From Formicarius rufipectus (lineage: Eukaryota > Chordata > Aves > Passeriformes > Formicariidae), in contig VXAU01001869.1 in NCBI GenBank assembly GCA_013399695.1, forward strand, positions 1 through 64,000: a stretch of DNA of 64,000 bases, read 5' to 3'. Below, one piece after another: positions 36,802 to 50,015 of the stretch. The notes under the pieces are model-generated. The model saw only the letters and a program-made list of their open reading frames with translations, did no database searches and was not told the origin of the DNA. The translations under genes and the position numbers were made by a program. Every line of letters begins with the position of its first letter. The stretch's first letter is position 1.

Positions 36802-38801
36802 ATGCTGCAAAATTTAATATACCACAAACACCTATTTTGGACATCTAGTATCTATAAATTCTTCCCCATAAAGCAACTGACACATTGCAACCAATTATGC
36901 AGGACTGTGGAAAAACCATGGAAAAGGACACATGAAAAATATTCCTCAGATCAATTAAAATACAGATCAATTCAAATTCCCTTGAAAAAGGGAAGCTCAT
37001 TTCACAGTCTTCATGCTTAGCAATCTTAGGCATATACATGTGTAAAGCAAAAATATCATCCATCTGTTCACATCAAGATTGCAAGGAATTTTAATAAGAC
37101 ACATTAATGGTAATAATGGCCAATGTTTACGATGTATATAAAATAACCAGTGGGGAACATCTGGAAAGCTTGAAAAATCTGTTCTTATATAATCCACAGT
37201 GTGTAACACCTTTCCTTGAGGCTGTTTTTTTTTTTGCTGACCTTGTCCTCCTAGGCCATATCTCTCAGAAACTTTCTTCTTCCCGGCCTTGCTGTGACTC
37301 TGAAACTCATGTCTTGACACCAGACCTATTTCTGGTTTAGTAAGTTCAGCATTCAGCACATTACAAGAGCAAAACAGCCAAAACTGCAAGTTTCCACCTG
37401 AAACTACAGGGATCTCTATTTCCAAAGTGACAGATGTTCTACAACAGTTGGTGACAAATGGGCTAATTTAGACTGATTTAACTAAAGTTCAGCCTGCTGA
37501 CAATGGGGGATTTTTTTAAATGCAGCTGAAGAAGGCATTTCTAATGCTAGAGCTGGCTGTGGCACACAAAACTACAGAGGCCCTGGTGTGAACTGAACAG
37601 CACGCCATGTGTGGTGTCTGTGTCTCTGTGCCTCACACTGCATTTTAGATGCTGAGATGGAAGACAATATTGCCTAGCAAATTACCAAGGGAATTAGCTG
37701 TCTTTAAGATTTACTCACTGAACAGATGTCAACAGAAGTCAAATGCCTTTGGCCCAGAATCTTTCTTCCTAAGTTCAGGCATCTAAAGTTCTAAATTAGA
37801 AGGACATATGCCCTAGAATGAATTGGCCTTCTGAGATGGCTCACCATAAAATAGGGAGGAAGCCTCAGGGGTTTTTCTTGAAAGCTACGCAAGTCCATCG
37901 AAGCTTGTGCCTTCAGTCCTAACTTTTGAAGGATGTCCACTGAGGGACCAGAAATATATTGCTGAAAAGCATTTAGGGCTTATTTTTTTAATGTAAAGAT
38001 TAGGGGTATGATTCAGAAATGACAATGCAACAATTGCACTCACTCTTATGAGTACCATAAAGACTCTTGCTTGAGCAACCATGAGTTGGCACATTAAAAA
38101 CCAGTAAAAAATAAATCAGTTTTCTTTCTTGTTTTTGTTTTACCTTTCCCTTCCCACCCCCGCCTTTCTTTCTTCTCATAATTTTCACCTCTCTTCTCTT
38201 TGTCTCCCTTGACTTTGAAGAAAATTTCAAGTATCATGATTATTGTTTTATGAGGGAACCTCATTAAAGTAACTTCATTGATTATATTGTTGTACAAGCA
38301 AATCACTGCCAGCAGTAGATATTTAAGACACTTTATCTGCCAAATGATTACTGGCATTGTATCAGCTAAGTAGTCCCAATGCCAGCAACAGCAGAGTACA
38401 TTCTTCTACTGTGGAGGTGGCCCATATGCTGGATCCTACTGCCTTTTACCTAAACTCAGGCTAAAAATATTACCTAATCGTTCTCTATTCTGTAATTGAC
38501 CTAGTTAACTAGCACAGGCTATGTATCCCTTCCTCAAAAGACCCATGATCTTTTCTCAGAGCAGTGAGGCCTCTGTCTGGTCCACTTTGAAAGCGTTATG
38601 TCTACACAACAGTAGACATTATACGTAGAGCATATCTTTGTCTAATAATAAAAAAAAAAAAACTACTGAAACTTTGCTCACCTTGAATAATAAGCTCTTA
38701 GGAATGGTCCTTGATCCTCCAAATTGCCATAGAGTATGGAATAGGATATGAAGTAGAATATGACTGCATTGCAACTACTTACCCCCAAACAAAATGATAA
38801 A

Positions 38802-38836
38802 AAAACCACTACCACCACCACCATCACTACAAACAA
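38802..38836. repeat. (ACC)n-like simple repeat
   Basis: Repeats such as accactaccaccaccaccat lie about 30 bases downstream (in the transcript) of the 38863 donor site. Confidence 0.8.
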
Positions 38837-38862
38837 CACTGGACAAAAAGGGAGTTACTTAC

Positions 38863-39075
38863 ATTGAGTGAGGATCCCTGTTAAGGCATTTTTGAAACTC
38901 TCCTTGGCTTGCTCCATTTCCTGCTCATGAGCTGCCTTTTCATTCATGAGCCGGCGGACATGACTGTTGGCTGACTGCACCATCGAATAAAATTGGTTTG
39001 CAGAGCGACGATTCACCTCGCCTCGCTCAATCCAGGTAAGCAGCACTGTGATGGCCTCTGAAAACTTGCTATCAT
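38863..39075 (-). CDS. ENOX1: ENOX1 coding exon: central conserved ENOX region
   Basis: This 213-nt exon has acceptor ttctag|ATGATAGC, donor CAAT|gtaagt, and phase 1 on both sides. The product includes DSKFSEAITVLLTWIERGEV, NRRSANQFYSMVQSANSHVR, RLMNEKAAHEQEMEQAKES and FKNALTGILTQ. This is one of the most conserved blocks in the ENOX family. By memory of mammalian ENOX1 there are only conservative changes (for example AAHEQEMEQAKES). It is predicted to be helical. The exon ends with one base of a Phe codon completed by the following exon (T|TT), giving TQFEQIVAVF. Confidence 0.97.
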
Positions 39076-42000
39076 CTAGAACAATCAAAGCACAGGTTTC
39101 AAATTGCAGGCATAAATATCCTGCTGAGAACACATTTTCTGCTCCACGTCACATTAAAATCACCATAAATCCTCCTCGCAGTATATCATTTTGGGCAACT
39201 TTTGTGTCCTTTGTTCTGTCAGATGTAAGAAGCCAATACACCCATGTGAAACTACATAAATCTTTCTTCAGGACTTGTCTTCTTACTTTAATAGCTTTCT
39301 TGCAAGTAAAAGCACCCTCCCCCACTTCCCTGTGGCCTGAGTCCTTGCTTTCACATTGTCTCCCTTAAGCCATTCAGTGATATGAATGACCTTACAGAGA
39401 GAGTGAAGAGACCTCTGTGGTACTGGACTCACTGAGGAAATGAAATGTGTCTGTGTTAATCTGCTGAGCTGAAAACTGTCTTGGAGCTTGGGCTCAGCCG
39501 TACTTTTGTCAACAGATTTCACTAACATAATTAATGAACAATGTTGAGGTTGAACAATTTGGTTTGCATTATTTTTTTTGTACTATTTGTCTATGTCTTG
39601 TTTTATATGGTTTTTTAAAGGATTCTAGATGAATTTAGGAAAACACCTGGATTACAGCTTTATGTTTATCATTCAGGTAACAAAACTTATATTTCTCTGC
39701 AGAAAGATTGCCAAAACCAAGCACTGGATTTTGTGCACTCCCTCCTCAAGTAATCCTCTTTCCTCTGACAGTGCTCTCTGTTTCCTCAAAAGACTCTTAG
39801 TGCAGCATCCATTACACTTCAGGATTCATCAGGATTAAGAGGAAACATTTCTTTTTAAGTCCAATTTAGGCCTAACTTCAAGAAAATATTACTACAACAA
39901 TATCTTTCTGCGGAACTACTTTTGTGCAATTCGATCTAATTTTTTTTTCACCAGGATTCTATAAAACTACCATTTCCCAACAACTCATTTTAAATCTCTC
40001 ATGTAATAATTTTTGGTTATGTTTCTTTATATACATTTTGGATGGTATGTATACCTTTCTATAGGGGAAGGTAATGGTGGGAAGAAGTAGTATAGCTATA
40101 ACCAACAGACACTTAAAAACTGGAAAACACTAAACCCAGCCAGCTGTGTTACAGGATACAGAAACACAGGACATAATTTGTAAGTCTCTGCTTTCTATGT
40201 ACAAAAAATAATTAAATACTAATTCTTAAGTTATGATTTTGGGGTTTATTCTGAATTAGTAATCACTTCCCTAAAAAGGAGAGGAGTCTAAAGTACAGGG
40301 AGAGGACTACTGACATGCTCTGTACCCATAGCCTCTGAAGAAGAGATTTTTACATTGCCTGATCTTTATCATCTTATTAACTGAAACATGCTTTCAAGTA
40401 CAGCAATACGATTTGCTCTCCACAGCTGAATAGGCATGTTCACCCAAGATCCCTGAAAAAAATTTGCAAACATAAGAGCATCATAACACCCTCACTGTGT
40501 ACAATGATGAATCTGTTGTAACTTAACATAAATATGTGATTCATTATCATCATCCACTGAGTAAATGTCCATGGGGAGGAAGAGTCAGATAAGCATCTTT
40601 TTGTTCAATATTGTCCCCCCGGATTAGACTCCACTTAGCTTTGCTGGATACATATGCAGCAGGAATGTATTAAGTGGCCCTGATGACAGATTGGCTGAAT
40701 ACAAGCCTCAAAAAAACACGAATTTAAACAAGATTCATGCAAAACCATTTAATTGCAAGAAAACACATGGCTAAGTCTCTCCAAAAAACTCGGGCAAAAT
40801 CTGTAGGTTGCTGAAATGCGTGTCAAATATCGGATGCAGACACAAAGTCATCCCTGAAACACAGTGTTTACTATAATTATAGTACCAAATAAGGATAACC
40901 TATAATGGCTTCTGCCAATGTTAGTGCATTGTTAATGCAATTTCAAACAGTCAGTGCAGTCAGGTCACCCTTTGGACAGCACCAGTGTGTTAAGAGCAAG
41001 CATGTGGCTGACTGTGAGTAGAATAACTACAGCAGAATGTTCCTCTTTTTACCTTGTAGGCACCCATTACCTAGATCATCAGACATAATTTATCATCCAA
41101 CACTATAGTACCATTTAGAGTGAATTATCCCGTTCAATCTAGGTCAAGACATGAACCACAAAGTTGAGAGAAATGATCCACAGAAGCACCTCTGAAGAGG
41201 TGCATCTCAATCTGTGAAGAAACAGCGTGCAAAAATGTTTCACAGAGATGTATGAGGAAAATGAATTGCACAGAAAATTTGCCCTTTTTCCTGCTTTAAT
41301 CTCTCCCCAGTACATGTTAGTGCATTGTTTTGCTGCACAGTTTCTATGAGATAAGAACATCCCTCCCCTTGTTTTGTTTTTATCAGGCACAGTAGGTGTC
41401 TGTAAGGGATGTTCATAAACATGCCATCCTTCTGTGACATAGATCCTACCCATTTAAAAGGACATGCTGAAAACCTTTTTTCAACATATTGTACTTCCAG
41501 GGAGCTGTGGATGTCTGTGGGACTGTTATAGTTAATTCACAGCTCTGTACTAGCAGGAAAAAAATTCTTTCATTGGTAAACATCAGCATCTTCATTGATT
41601 ACATAATTAGAAGACAAATTCAAAAATGCTAGAGGGTAATACATGTACAACAGGAGCACATTAGTTACCAAAACCTTTTCTCTACAGTTTTAAGATTTCC
41701 TTATTTCACCTTCATTTCTAACTTCTGTATTCTTGATTTCACTGCTCAGTGACTGGCATAAGGTAACTCACCATGAATTCATTTTCTTCATCCAGAATAC
41801 AGTGACTCTTTCTGAGCAATCAGAGGTTCCCTTAGCAAATCAAATTTTTATACCAGATTGTTCATTTATTCTTCAGTTAGTAGATAAATAGTAGAAGAAA
41901 TGCAGCAACGGAATCTAATTTAAGCAGAGCATGAACTGCCCTGTGATTGCAGCCGTTCATTAAAAAAATAAAACAAAACTCCTAATTCTGTTCAAAATTA

Positions 42001-43969
42001 TTCCCTCATGGTAGGATGCACATAATTATACACTGTTTAAAAACACACTCTTCAAATAAATTCCATTATATAAGACATGTTCCCATATGTAACTGTTCTT
42101 TTAAAATGAACACATGGCAAATTATTTCTTACACTTAAAGCTTTTTTCTTCTACAAGTTACAGCATATATTAAGCAAATCAGGTAGGCTTTATAAGTCCT
42201 GTTTTAGTTGGCTATTTAATGGTGAGGTAAACTGTGCCCCAGAAGTGGTTGCTTTCCTCAGCTGGCTGCAAAGGGAGCCTGGGGTGACTTGCTCAAATGT
42301 AAACATCTCTGCAACATTTGGTCAGAGTAATCCCAACCATTACACAAGTGCACCTATTGCAGAACAGCTCCCAAGCATTTGTGTACCTGTGTGTTCTTGT
42401 ACTCGGGTGTTCAGTTCTAACAAAAGCTATGATGACGCTGTGTCATTTTACGATTACCCATCTGTCGAGGATGGCTTGCTGGGTGTCTGTTGATAGAGAT
42501 TTCCAGGTGCTGCTAGACCTACTCACAGGGCTCTAGAGATAAGATATTTCAAATTCCTCTTATATCAACTAAAGATATTTGACATTTAAATCCTAGCTCA
42601 CTGCTTAGATGAAATTAAATATAAAGAAAATGCATCTCCAGAGCTGGCCAGGAAAATGTTACCAGGGACATTTCTATGAAATATCCTATGAAAAAAGGGA
42701 ACAATTGTTGACATATGCTTGGCATTTTTTTGCTTGCATTTTGACCACCTCTAAGCAACCCCTAAAGGAATAAACATTTTAATTGAAAAAGCTATGAGAA
42801 ATTGTTACAAAATTATTTACTGGGAAAGGGCGGTGGTAACAGAGGTTTTACTTTTAGCTTATGGACTTTTCCTGGTGTAACAGTGGGCAGAATTCAGCTC
42901 AGAGTAACCTGAAATGTGACTATTTATCTCCCCATGTTAAGTACCTCCCTAAAGTGTTTTCACAACTTGGGTGATGGTGTCTAAGGCTTTAGCCATTAGA
43001 AAGAAGAGAGTCTACTCCATTACTCTGAAGCCAGGCATTCAAACACTCTTAATACTATCATTTTCACATTTATAGATACATTGCAAATATAGCTAGCTTT
43101 ATATTTCTGTATTTCAAGAGTGACATTGTACACTGGGTTTCTTGCTAGGAGATCAAACACTAGGCTACAGTTGCTTTTAGCCTTGTTACTAGATTTTCAA
43201 CTCTGAGCTTTCTCAGATGTTTGAAAGTTATCTGAGATAATTCACACAACATTTGGAGCCTGTCTAAATCGAAACAACCCTTTTATAATGTTCTATGGGT
43301 CATGCTCTTGTCCAGAGTCAGCACTATCTCCTATTCCTAATCTTGCTCCTCTAATGCAATCTCCTAGGCTAGCATGGAGATGCTGAAAAGACAGAGCTGT
43401 TGCTCTTTACCCTAATGATTAGACCTAGAAAGCTCCTGTGCTGTTTATGTTTTGGGCTGCATTAATGATCTCATTTTATTCTGGTCCTTCTGTAAATTCT
43501 GCTCAGTTCTGCCCTGACCAGTAGAAATTTAGTTAACCAACACCCCTTGAATGAACTCTCCTGTGAGTACTGAGAATGACTGTGCTGCAGGGTATGCAGT
43601 GAGGGGACAAGAGTGGTGGGATATGTCCCAGATACTTTGTCTCTGAATGACAGCCTGTCCTCTGTCATGTCTCCCAGCGCCATGGGAAGATGTGTTCCCT
43701 GTCTGATCACCATTTGCTCAGCACTATCCTTTTGCTCATGGTTACGCTGCCCTCAGGTCTGCCCAGAGCTACTCATCTGATCATACTCCACTTCCAGTTT
43801 GTCAGACTGGGCCCAGTTCAGCTATTACAAAAAGGTGACACAGTTCAGTTCAGGATTCCACTTCTTCCAGGGCAAGACGTACGGCCAAGGCTACTGTTAA
43901 TCTGAATTTTGATATAACTTATTATAACTATAACTAAGATTTCTAAACTGCAGAGACTGAATTCAGTAC

Positions 43970-43991
43970 AAAAAAAAAAAANNNNAAAAAA
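43970..43991. other. assembly gap (4 N) inside a poly-A run
   Basis: Twelve A residues, four N (43982-43985), then six A. The true A-run length is unknown. Confidence 0.98.
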
Positions 43992-45174
43992 CCACAGCCG
44001 GTGAGTGCCGTGGGTGAATCAGGTCAGGAAAAAGGTTCAGTCACCTCCCTCACCAGCAGACTCAGACCAGCTCCCCTGTGCATCAGGAACAATTTGCTTC
44101 CCAGCACACAACCACTTCTGGTGCCAACATGACAACCTATTTTTCTCTTGGCTTAAGAGCTTCTCCTATACAGACTGCCTGCCACTGACCTAGAAATGCA
44201 ATGCTTCAGTCTACTACTCTCACCTTCCTTTTTTTCCCTGCTCAGATTCCTTATATAACTGTGCCATGCAACACACACATCAGCCTGGTACTTTTGGGAT
44301 TAATAACATTTTTAACCCAGTGGCATTGCATAATAAGTGAGAATTCTTACTGCCAAAGAGTTCTTTTAAATAATGATTAATATCCACTTTACTGTTTCTT
44401 AAATAGCCTTAACTGTATGCTATAACCAAGACATTTTTTCAGTTATGCAATAAATGGCTAGCTGACACCATGTTTGATAAAAATACACATATATTTTTCA
44501 CTAAGAGATATATTAAAGCATACCCTTTCCCCCTCTGTATCATCAAACTCTTTCTTTCAAATTAAATCACATATAATTCTTCCATGGGTAGGTGTTTCAT
44601 GCAAGACACAGAAATCCATTATCTTCTCCTGCTGATGCCACTATTTCCAATAAAATGTAATTACGAGGATATTGAGTTTCCTCCTTATCTCTCAAAATCA
44701 CAGCACAAACTTTAAGATCAGTGAGCTGCCATTTCCCAGTTCATAGTAATTAACATGAGTCATTTTGCAGTGTGGTATATTTAACCCAGTGGGTTTATAT
44801 TAAAACCTTAAAATCTGCATTGATACAATACAGCTTAGGTGAGAGAGGACACTTTTAGTAGTGCAATTAACAGTGAGAGTACTTCCTGCAGTTTTTGGGA
44901 GGGAGGTGCCCAGGGAACTGGGTTACCAGGCTGCCTATAGCTGAACCCACCTTATGGTCTTCTGCCAGTAGACAAAAGTGCCCTCGCACTGTGCCTGATC
45001 ACAGCCCTGTGTGAGGCTCTTGGAGCCAGATGTATTGTGTCACAGCAGATGTCAGTAACATATGGAAGAAGGAAGGAGAAAATGATAATCCAAAACCAGG
45101 AAGGGTGAGTGAACAGATTTGATGCTAAAGCAATGAAACATGTCTGTTGTAGGGCTCTGTCCCGAAATACCACC

Positions 45175-45203
<29 letters not shown>
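45175..45203. repeat. 29-A homopolymer
   Basis: An uninterrupted A run after 'cccgaaataccacc'. No AATAAA signal and no recognisable retrocopy were found upstream. Confidence 0.95.
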
Positions 45204-45205
<2 letters not shown>

Positions 45206-47694
45206 AAGACTGTGCTAAAAAAAGGTCTGGAGTCTTTCAGCAGCAATTAAACATGGATTTGTTCAGAGGATCTCACTTTGCCTTCCCTTCTGACGTGGCC
45301 CTGCACTGACTTTGATCCTTTCTATGTAAGACTTGCCTCTCTGGATAACCGCACTGTCTTTGCAGTGCTCCACAAGTCTGACTCTCAAGCGCAGGATGAT
45401 AATGAAAGCAGCCTGGTTTTCTTCTCAGTGAAATATCCTATTTCCCAAGCAATTAAATGTTTATATTTCAAATGATGTGCAAGAGTTGAGATTCTTAGAC
45501 TTAATGTTACCTGAATCTTGCACAAGATGCATCCCTGGTTAGTTCACTCTACTGTAACTGCCATCTATTTATTTAAATTTCCAATCTGTGCTCTCTTCAG
45601 GGGATAATGCAATGCCTGGCAGAGAAGCAGCTTCCCAATTTTTAAAATTATATTTTTTAAAATGGAAACCTGCATGAATAACTTCCTTGTGCTCAAAAAG
45701 AAACACTGTATTTAAAAGGGAGGTAAATTCCAGTGTATTTTATATAACTTTCAGATGTTTATGTCTTGTTTGCTGAAAATAGTTTAAAAGCAGATACTCA
45801 GATAAAAAGAGACCCCTTCGTTAGATGATGGAACTATTTAGCTACCAGGAGCAAATAACACAGATGTAGTATTTTAAAGGAGCTTATTTGCAAGAAGTGA
45901 TTTCTGAAGATGATACCATTAGGTACAGATATGCTTGAATTGAGAAAACCATAGTGTCTGAAATTCTGCTTTGAAACCCAAATGTCATAAGCACACAGAT
46001 TAAAATGTTTTGTTTCAATGCACCTGACAGAGCAGCATTCTACTTAAAGAAAAAAGGTTCAGCCTATCTCCAGTTGTGTGATGTTATGGGCACCACAATA
46101 TTCAACTATTTATTTAGCACCCAGGAAAACAGATGTCAGAGCATGCAAATTTGAACCTAAATATCTAATGATACATTTCCCTGTGCAGTAATAACACATC
46201 TGATTTAACACCGAGGAATTAAAATCTCAAAGACACACACAAATGCTGCACTGAACCAGAAGAAAAGAAGGTCACTTTTTTGTAATGTAATAGCAGAAGA
46301 CATAATATTCTCCGGGTTTTGTCAAAACAAGAAATGAAGGTCTATTCTCAAAGGTTTTTTAAGGAGGCAAATAACATTTACACTTCACTGTAAACAACCT
46401 TGGATTCCCAAAATTCGTATCTATGAATGTATTGATGTATTTTCTCAAGGAAACACAGATGAGAAGGAGCTCATGTTGTTTGTCATGTTACCCATTTAGT
46501 TGGAATGCTGGAGCTCATTTCACTTTAAATTGCTAACAGAGAGAGTTATGACTGACTTCATTTGTAGGAAGATCTTAATGGATTTTAATAAAAAAGAAAA
46601 AGGAAGAAGAAAAAGAAGGTAAGGGAAAAGGACATATACATAAACCAACACTGTTTGCCACACTATAAAATGGAAAGTGGTAAAAAATTGCACTGGTACA
46701 AAGTTTGATGGTTTTTCCTAATTTCTGCATAAATCAAGTGTTCAAACCAAGTTCTTTACAGATATGAAGAGGTTTGTGGTAGTCCATAGGGAGAGGGGGA
46801 TGGAGAACACGCCACAAACCTTCATGCTTTTGCAGGTGTACAAGGCCTCACATGCACTGGATTCCCAGTTCCAGTCACTGGGTAGTGCATTCTAAGGAAC
46901 TGGCTCTTTTGTTCTATGAAGCTCCATACCAGTAGAGACTACTTGGTCAAAACTTTATAATGAAATTTTGTTTCCACCTGGCACAAAAGTTCCTCTATAT
47001 TCTCTCACCCACAGTTACTGTTTTCCCAGGTGACTTCAACAGATGAGATGAATAGAAATATGTTGACAACACTAGGGCAATAGTTTCCAGTTAAGTCTGT
47101 TACACAAAACCAGTGATTTCTTAGTCTTATGCTGCAGTTTGCAGAAGGTGAAAACAGATATTGCCATCTCTGTTATAGACTCAATAGATATCTAGACCAC
47201 ATTAGGGAGTGGTTGATGAGCCTACTTCATCTCTGGTCACCATCAGATTTCCTTGACATTAGGAATTTTCAAGGTTATTTTGAGAACTAAAGTTGCTTGG
47301 ATTCAGACCAAGTTGTCTACATCTGTAGTTGCAAAGCAGCATCTTGAGACGAGAGATGTTTAGCTATTTTGGCTTGCTTTTCAGCTAATGTTGCCCTGTG
47401 AACTTCTGAAGGCACTGCAGGAGCTGAAACCTGCATGTTGGGCACCTGCAGCTCTGTCTCATGAACCGGCAAGAGAGCTCAGGAATCTTTTGAAGTGGGT
47501 ACCATGGCAAGGTCGTGACTTTCCTAAAGAAAACAACTGCAAAGCATCTGCTCAAAAATCAGTCTTTCAAGGTAAATCATGCCAAGTGCAGATATACTGT
47601 GACTCTCCTTCACTTTGGGATGAACTGTCCAGGCTTTTGTAGCAGTGCAAATCTGGTGATAAACAGAGACCCCCAATTTTTGACTCCAAGTTTT

Positions 47695-47768
47695 ATATAT
47701 CTCTCTGTGTGTGTGTACACATACATGTGTACCTATATATTTATATATACATATATATATATATAAAA
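47695..47768. repeat. TG/TA microsatellite
   Basis: tctctctgtgtgtgtgtaca, then acatacatgtgtaccta, then a run of (TA)n to about 47766. Confidence 0.9.
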
Positions 47769-47814
47769 TACTAGCTTCACTGAAATTTACATTTAAATTG
47801 TGACTGTATAATGA

Positions 47815-47862
47815 TGACTGGACTTGATCTTAGAGGTCTTGTCCCATTGTAACGATTGTATG
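47815..47862 (+). mobile_element. CR1 3' tail fragment
   Basis: 'gactggacttgatcttagag', 'gtcttgtcccattgtaacga' and a degenerate 'ttgtatga' match the last 50 bases of a CR1 3' end (ggacttgatgatcttagaggtcttttccaa). Confidence 0.7.
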
Positions 47863-49186
47863 ACATAAATTGCCCTTTGCTACAGTTAAAGAATTTTATC
47901 GAATGTTGCTTTACTTTGTTTTTTAGGATGTCACAAAGAGCTCATGTGGTGAATCCATGTTGCTCAAGGGAGGCCATAATGTTCAACTCCACTACCTTAC
48001 AGATACTGGCTCTGATGTCTTAGGAAAAGTAAAGTAGACAGAAGAATGACTGAATCCCACTTCATTTTCTACACTATCAAGAACAGGAGACAACTCATGC
48101 CCAGTGTAAAGAGAGGGGATTTTTCTGCATTCTCCATACCCAACTATCTGTACAGATCCAAGGCTGGTGCCATTAAACTCACTACAAGGTAACTGTTAAT
48201 TAGCAAAGTTTTTAAAATTGCAATGTATTCTCCTGCTGGATTTTAATGATTTTTAGCCAATAAAAAATAAACTTAATATTTTGTTTTCTCAATTTTTTTG
48301 GTATTTAATTATGTATGTTTTTGAAAGTTTATTTCCAGAGAAATAGTCACATATATGGTGTTGGTCTATATCATGCTCAAAATATCTCTATATTAAACTT
48401 GTGCATAATGGTCAAATTTCCCTCAGGAGAACCAAAGATATAAATGCTTGGAATAGATTCTAATTAAGTATAGAAGCTTCCCAGAATGAAAAGGAAAACC
48501 CTTCTAATTATAGAGATCTTAAACATCTTGCAAAAACTCACATTCAGTTGCCCCAGGCAATGACTAGCCATACAAAAGAGATTGCTCAGACTTCTTGGAT
48601 TTTCTGTCTTAGTTCAGGAAACCTGTAGGCCTCACTGCATAAAGAAAAACTTCCCTACAAAAGATTAACTCCTAAAATATTCAAAACAGATGGACCGACC
48701 ATATTGAAAGTTAAGTAAGAATTAAAAATTCTTATATTAGGACCTTTTTACTCCTCTTCTGCTGGCTTATCAATCCACCTGAGTTACACCAATCTGCCAG
48801 TCACTCAATGAATTATTTATTCAAGGAGTGTATATGGTGAGAATGACAGTCAGTCAAACTAATAACAGACTGAGGTAGCAGCGACAACAGCAACCAATGC
48901 AGTACTCAAAGAGACAGTAGAGTGCATCTCTGCTCCATGTTCCAAGGAGGAAACACTTTGCACTGTCCTTCTTCAGCCTCCCAAACATGTTTCATTGTTA
49001 GAACAGACATCAGTGTGATGACAGCTAGATAGCCTAAGGCTAATCTAGATAATTCTGAAACAGTGGCAGGAATCACAGCTTCTTATGACCTGGCACACAG
49101 TGAAGTGCTTGGACATCATGAGGGGAAGAATGCCAAACACCTAATGAAAACAAATACAACCCTAAAGGGTGTGAAGAGTTATTTAC

Positions 49187-49209
49187 CTTTTTTTTTTTTT
49201 TTTTTTTTA
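49187..49209. repeat. poly-T run
   Basis: About 22 T residues followed by attttta. Low complexity. Confidence 0.9.
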
Positions 49210-49781
49210 TTTTTAATTTCTGTGGATGTACCTAGGAAAAAAACAAAGAAAGCAAACACATACCAAAACACAATGCTACCTTGCACAAGTAATTCTAACC
49301 CTAAAGAGGGAATGAAAGAACGGATGGTGTGTATCAGAGATAAGTTGTACCGCTGCATCTGAGGTGCACGTTAAAACACAGCCTTTGAGGGCAATTTAAA
49401 TTCCAGAGACAGTCACATGCATGTGATGTAGTAATTTATTATGTCAAGGATTAAAGATATTTTAAGAATCAGGCCTTTAATATGAAAAAGGATGCTTGCA
49501 ACAGGCCATCTTATTATGAGAGCATTTCCAAGGTAGCATTTTGAAGGCTTTGTTTTAGCTGTTAAAGCACAGGTAGACGGACAGATGTCATACATTTCTA
49601 GCAGGTGGATGAGTATCATTACCATTGGCATAGAAATGTCAGAGAAAGCCATTTCAACGGGAGAAAGCTAACGGGGCAAGTAATGAAATACATTGGAGAG
49701 AAACCAGCTCCCCTGCTCTGACTTTTCTATGGCTCCTGCATTCAAGGAATAATAAAATGAGAAGTAGCAAATGCTGCTTAC

Positions 49782-50015
49782 CTTTCAATTTTTCAGCCAG
49801 CAAAGCAGCTTCATGTTCAGAATAATGCATTATTGCCGGAGGTGAAGGAGGGCGCAGTCTGTCTTCTTCCATTTTGCGTCTGTGGCGTTCCTCTCTGGCC
49901 AGCATTCTTTGTTTGCATTCCCATTCATAAAAGTCATCTCTTGCCTGAGCAAAATCAACATGGAGGCGACCCGAATCCTTTTTGTCTGTGCTAGATCCTA
50001 ATCTCATGCGGTAAC
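49782..50015 (-). CDS. ENOX1: ENOX1 coding exon: RRM end and charged helical linker
   Basis: This 234-nt exon has acceptor tttcag|GTTACC, donor AAAG|gtaagc, and phase 1 on both sides. The product runs YRMRLGSSTDKKDSGRLHVD, FAQARDDFYEWECKQRMLAR, EERHRRKMEEDRLRPPSPP and AIMHYSEHEAALLAEKLK. The first part is the last strand of the RRM; the middle is a strongly charged helix. AIMHYSEHEAALLAEKLK distinguishes ENOX1 from ENOX2, which has a different sequence at this point. The exon is fully open and joins the next (G|AT GAT) to restore KDDSKFSEA. The intron separating it from the next exon is 10.7 kb. Confidence 0.97.

Larger units (their letters stand above)
25343..38862 (-). other. ENOX1 intron (13.5 kb)
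   Basis: This is non-coding sequence, phase 1, GT-AG. It holds the L2-like fragment (29479-29721), a GTTT microsatellite (34268-34291), the inverted CR1 pair (34616-34868 and 34875-35088), a G/T-rich tract (36708-36801) and an ACC-type repeat just after the exon's donor. The long remaining stretches (25343-29360, 29900-34260, 35090-36700, 36810-38800) show no supportable gene. Confidence 0.9.
39076..49781 (-). other. ENOX1 intron (10.7 kb)
   Basis: This is non-coding sequence, phase 1, GT-AG. It holds the assembly gap at 43982-43985, a 29-A run (45175-45203), a (TG/TA)n tract (47695-47768), a CR1 tail (47815-47862) and a 23-T run (49187-49209). Elsewhere (39080-43960, 44000-45170, 45210-47690, 47870-49180) no gene is supportable. 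Confidence 0.9.

Noticed and set aside
40918..41329. 16-bp direct repeat ATGTTAGTGCATTGTT at 40918 and 41314
   Set aside because: A repeat of this length is expected about once by chance in a window of this size, and the flanks do not match.
42211..42300. MIR/L2-like wording (ctgtgccccagaagtgg, gtgacttgctc)
   Set aside because: Short scattered matches without collinear support.
45000..45203. Possible processed pseudogene ending in the 29-A run
   Set aside because: No AATAAA upstream, no recognisable coding sequence and no target duplication.
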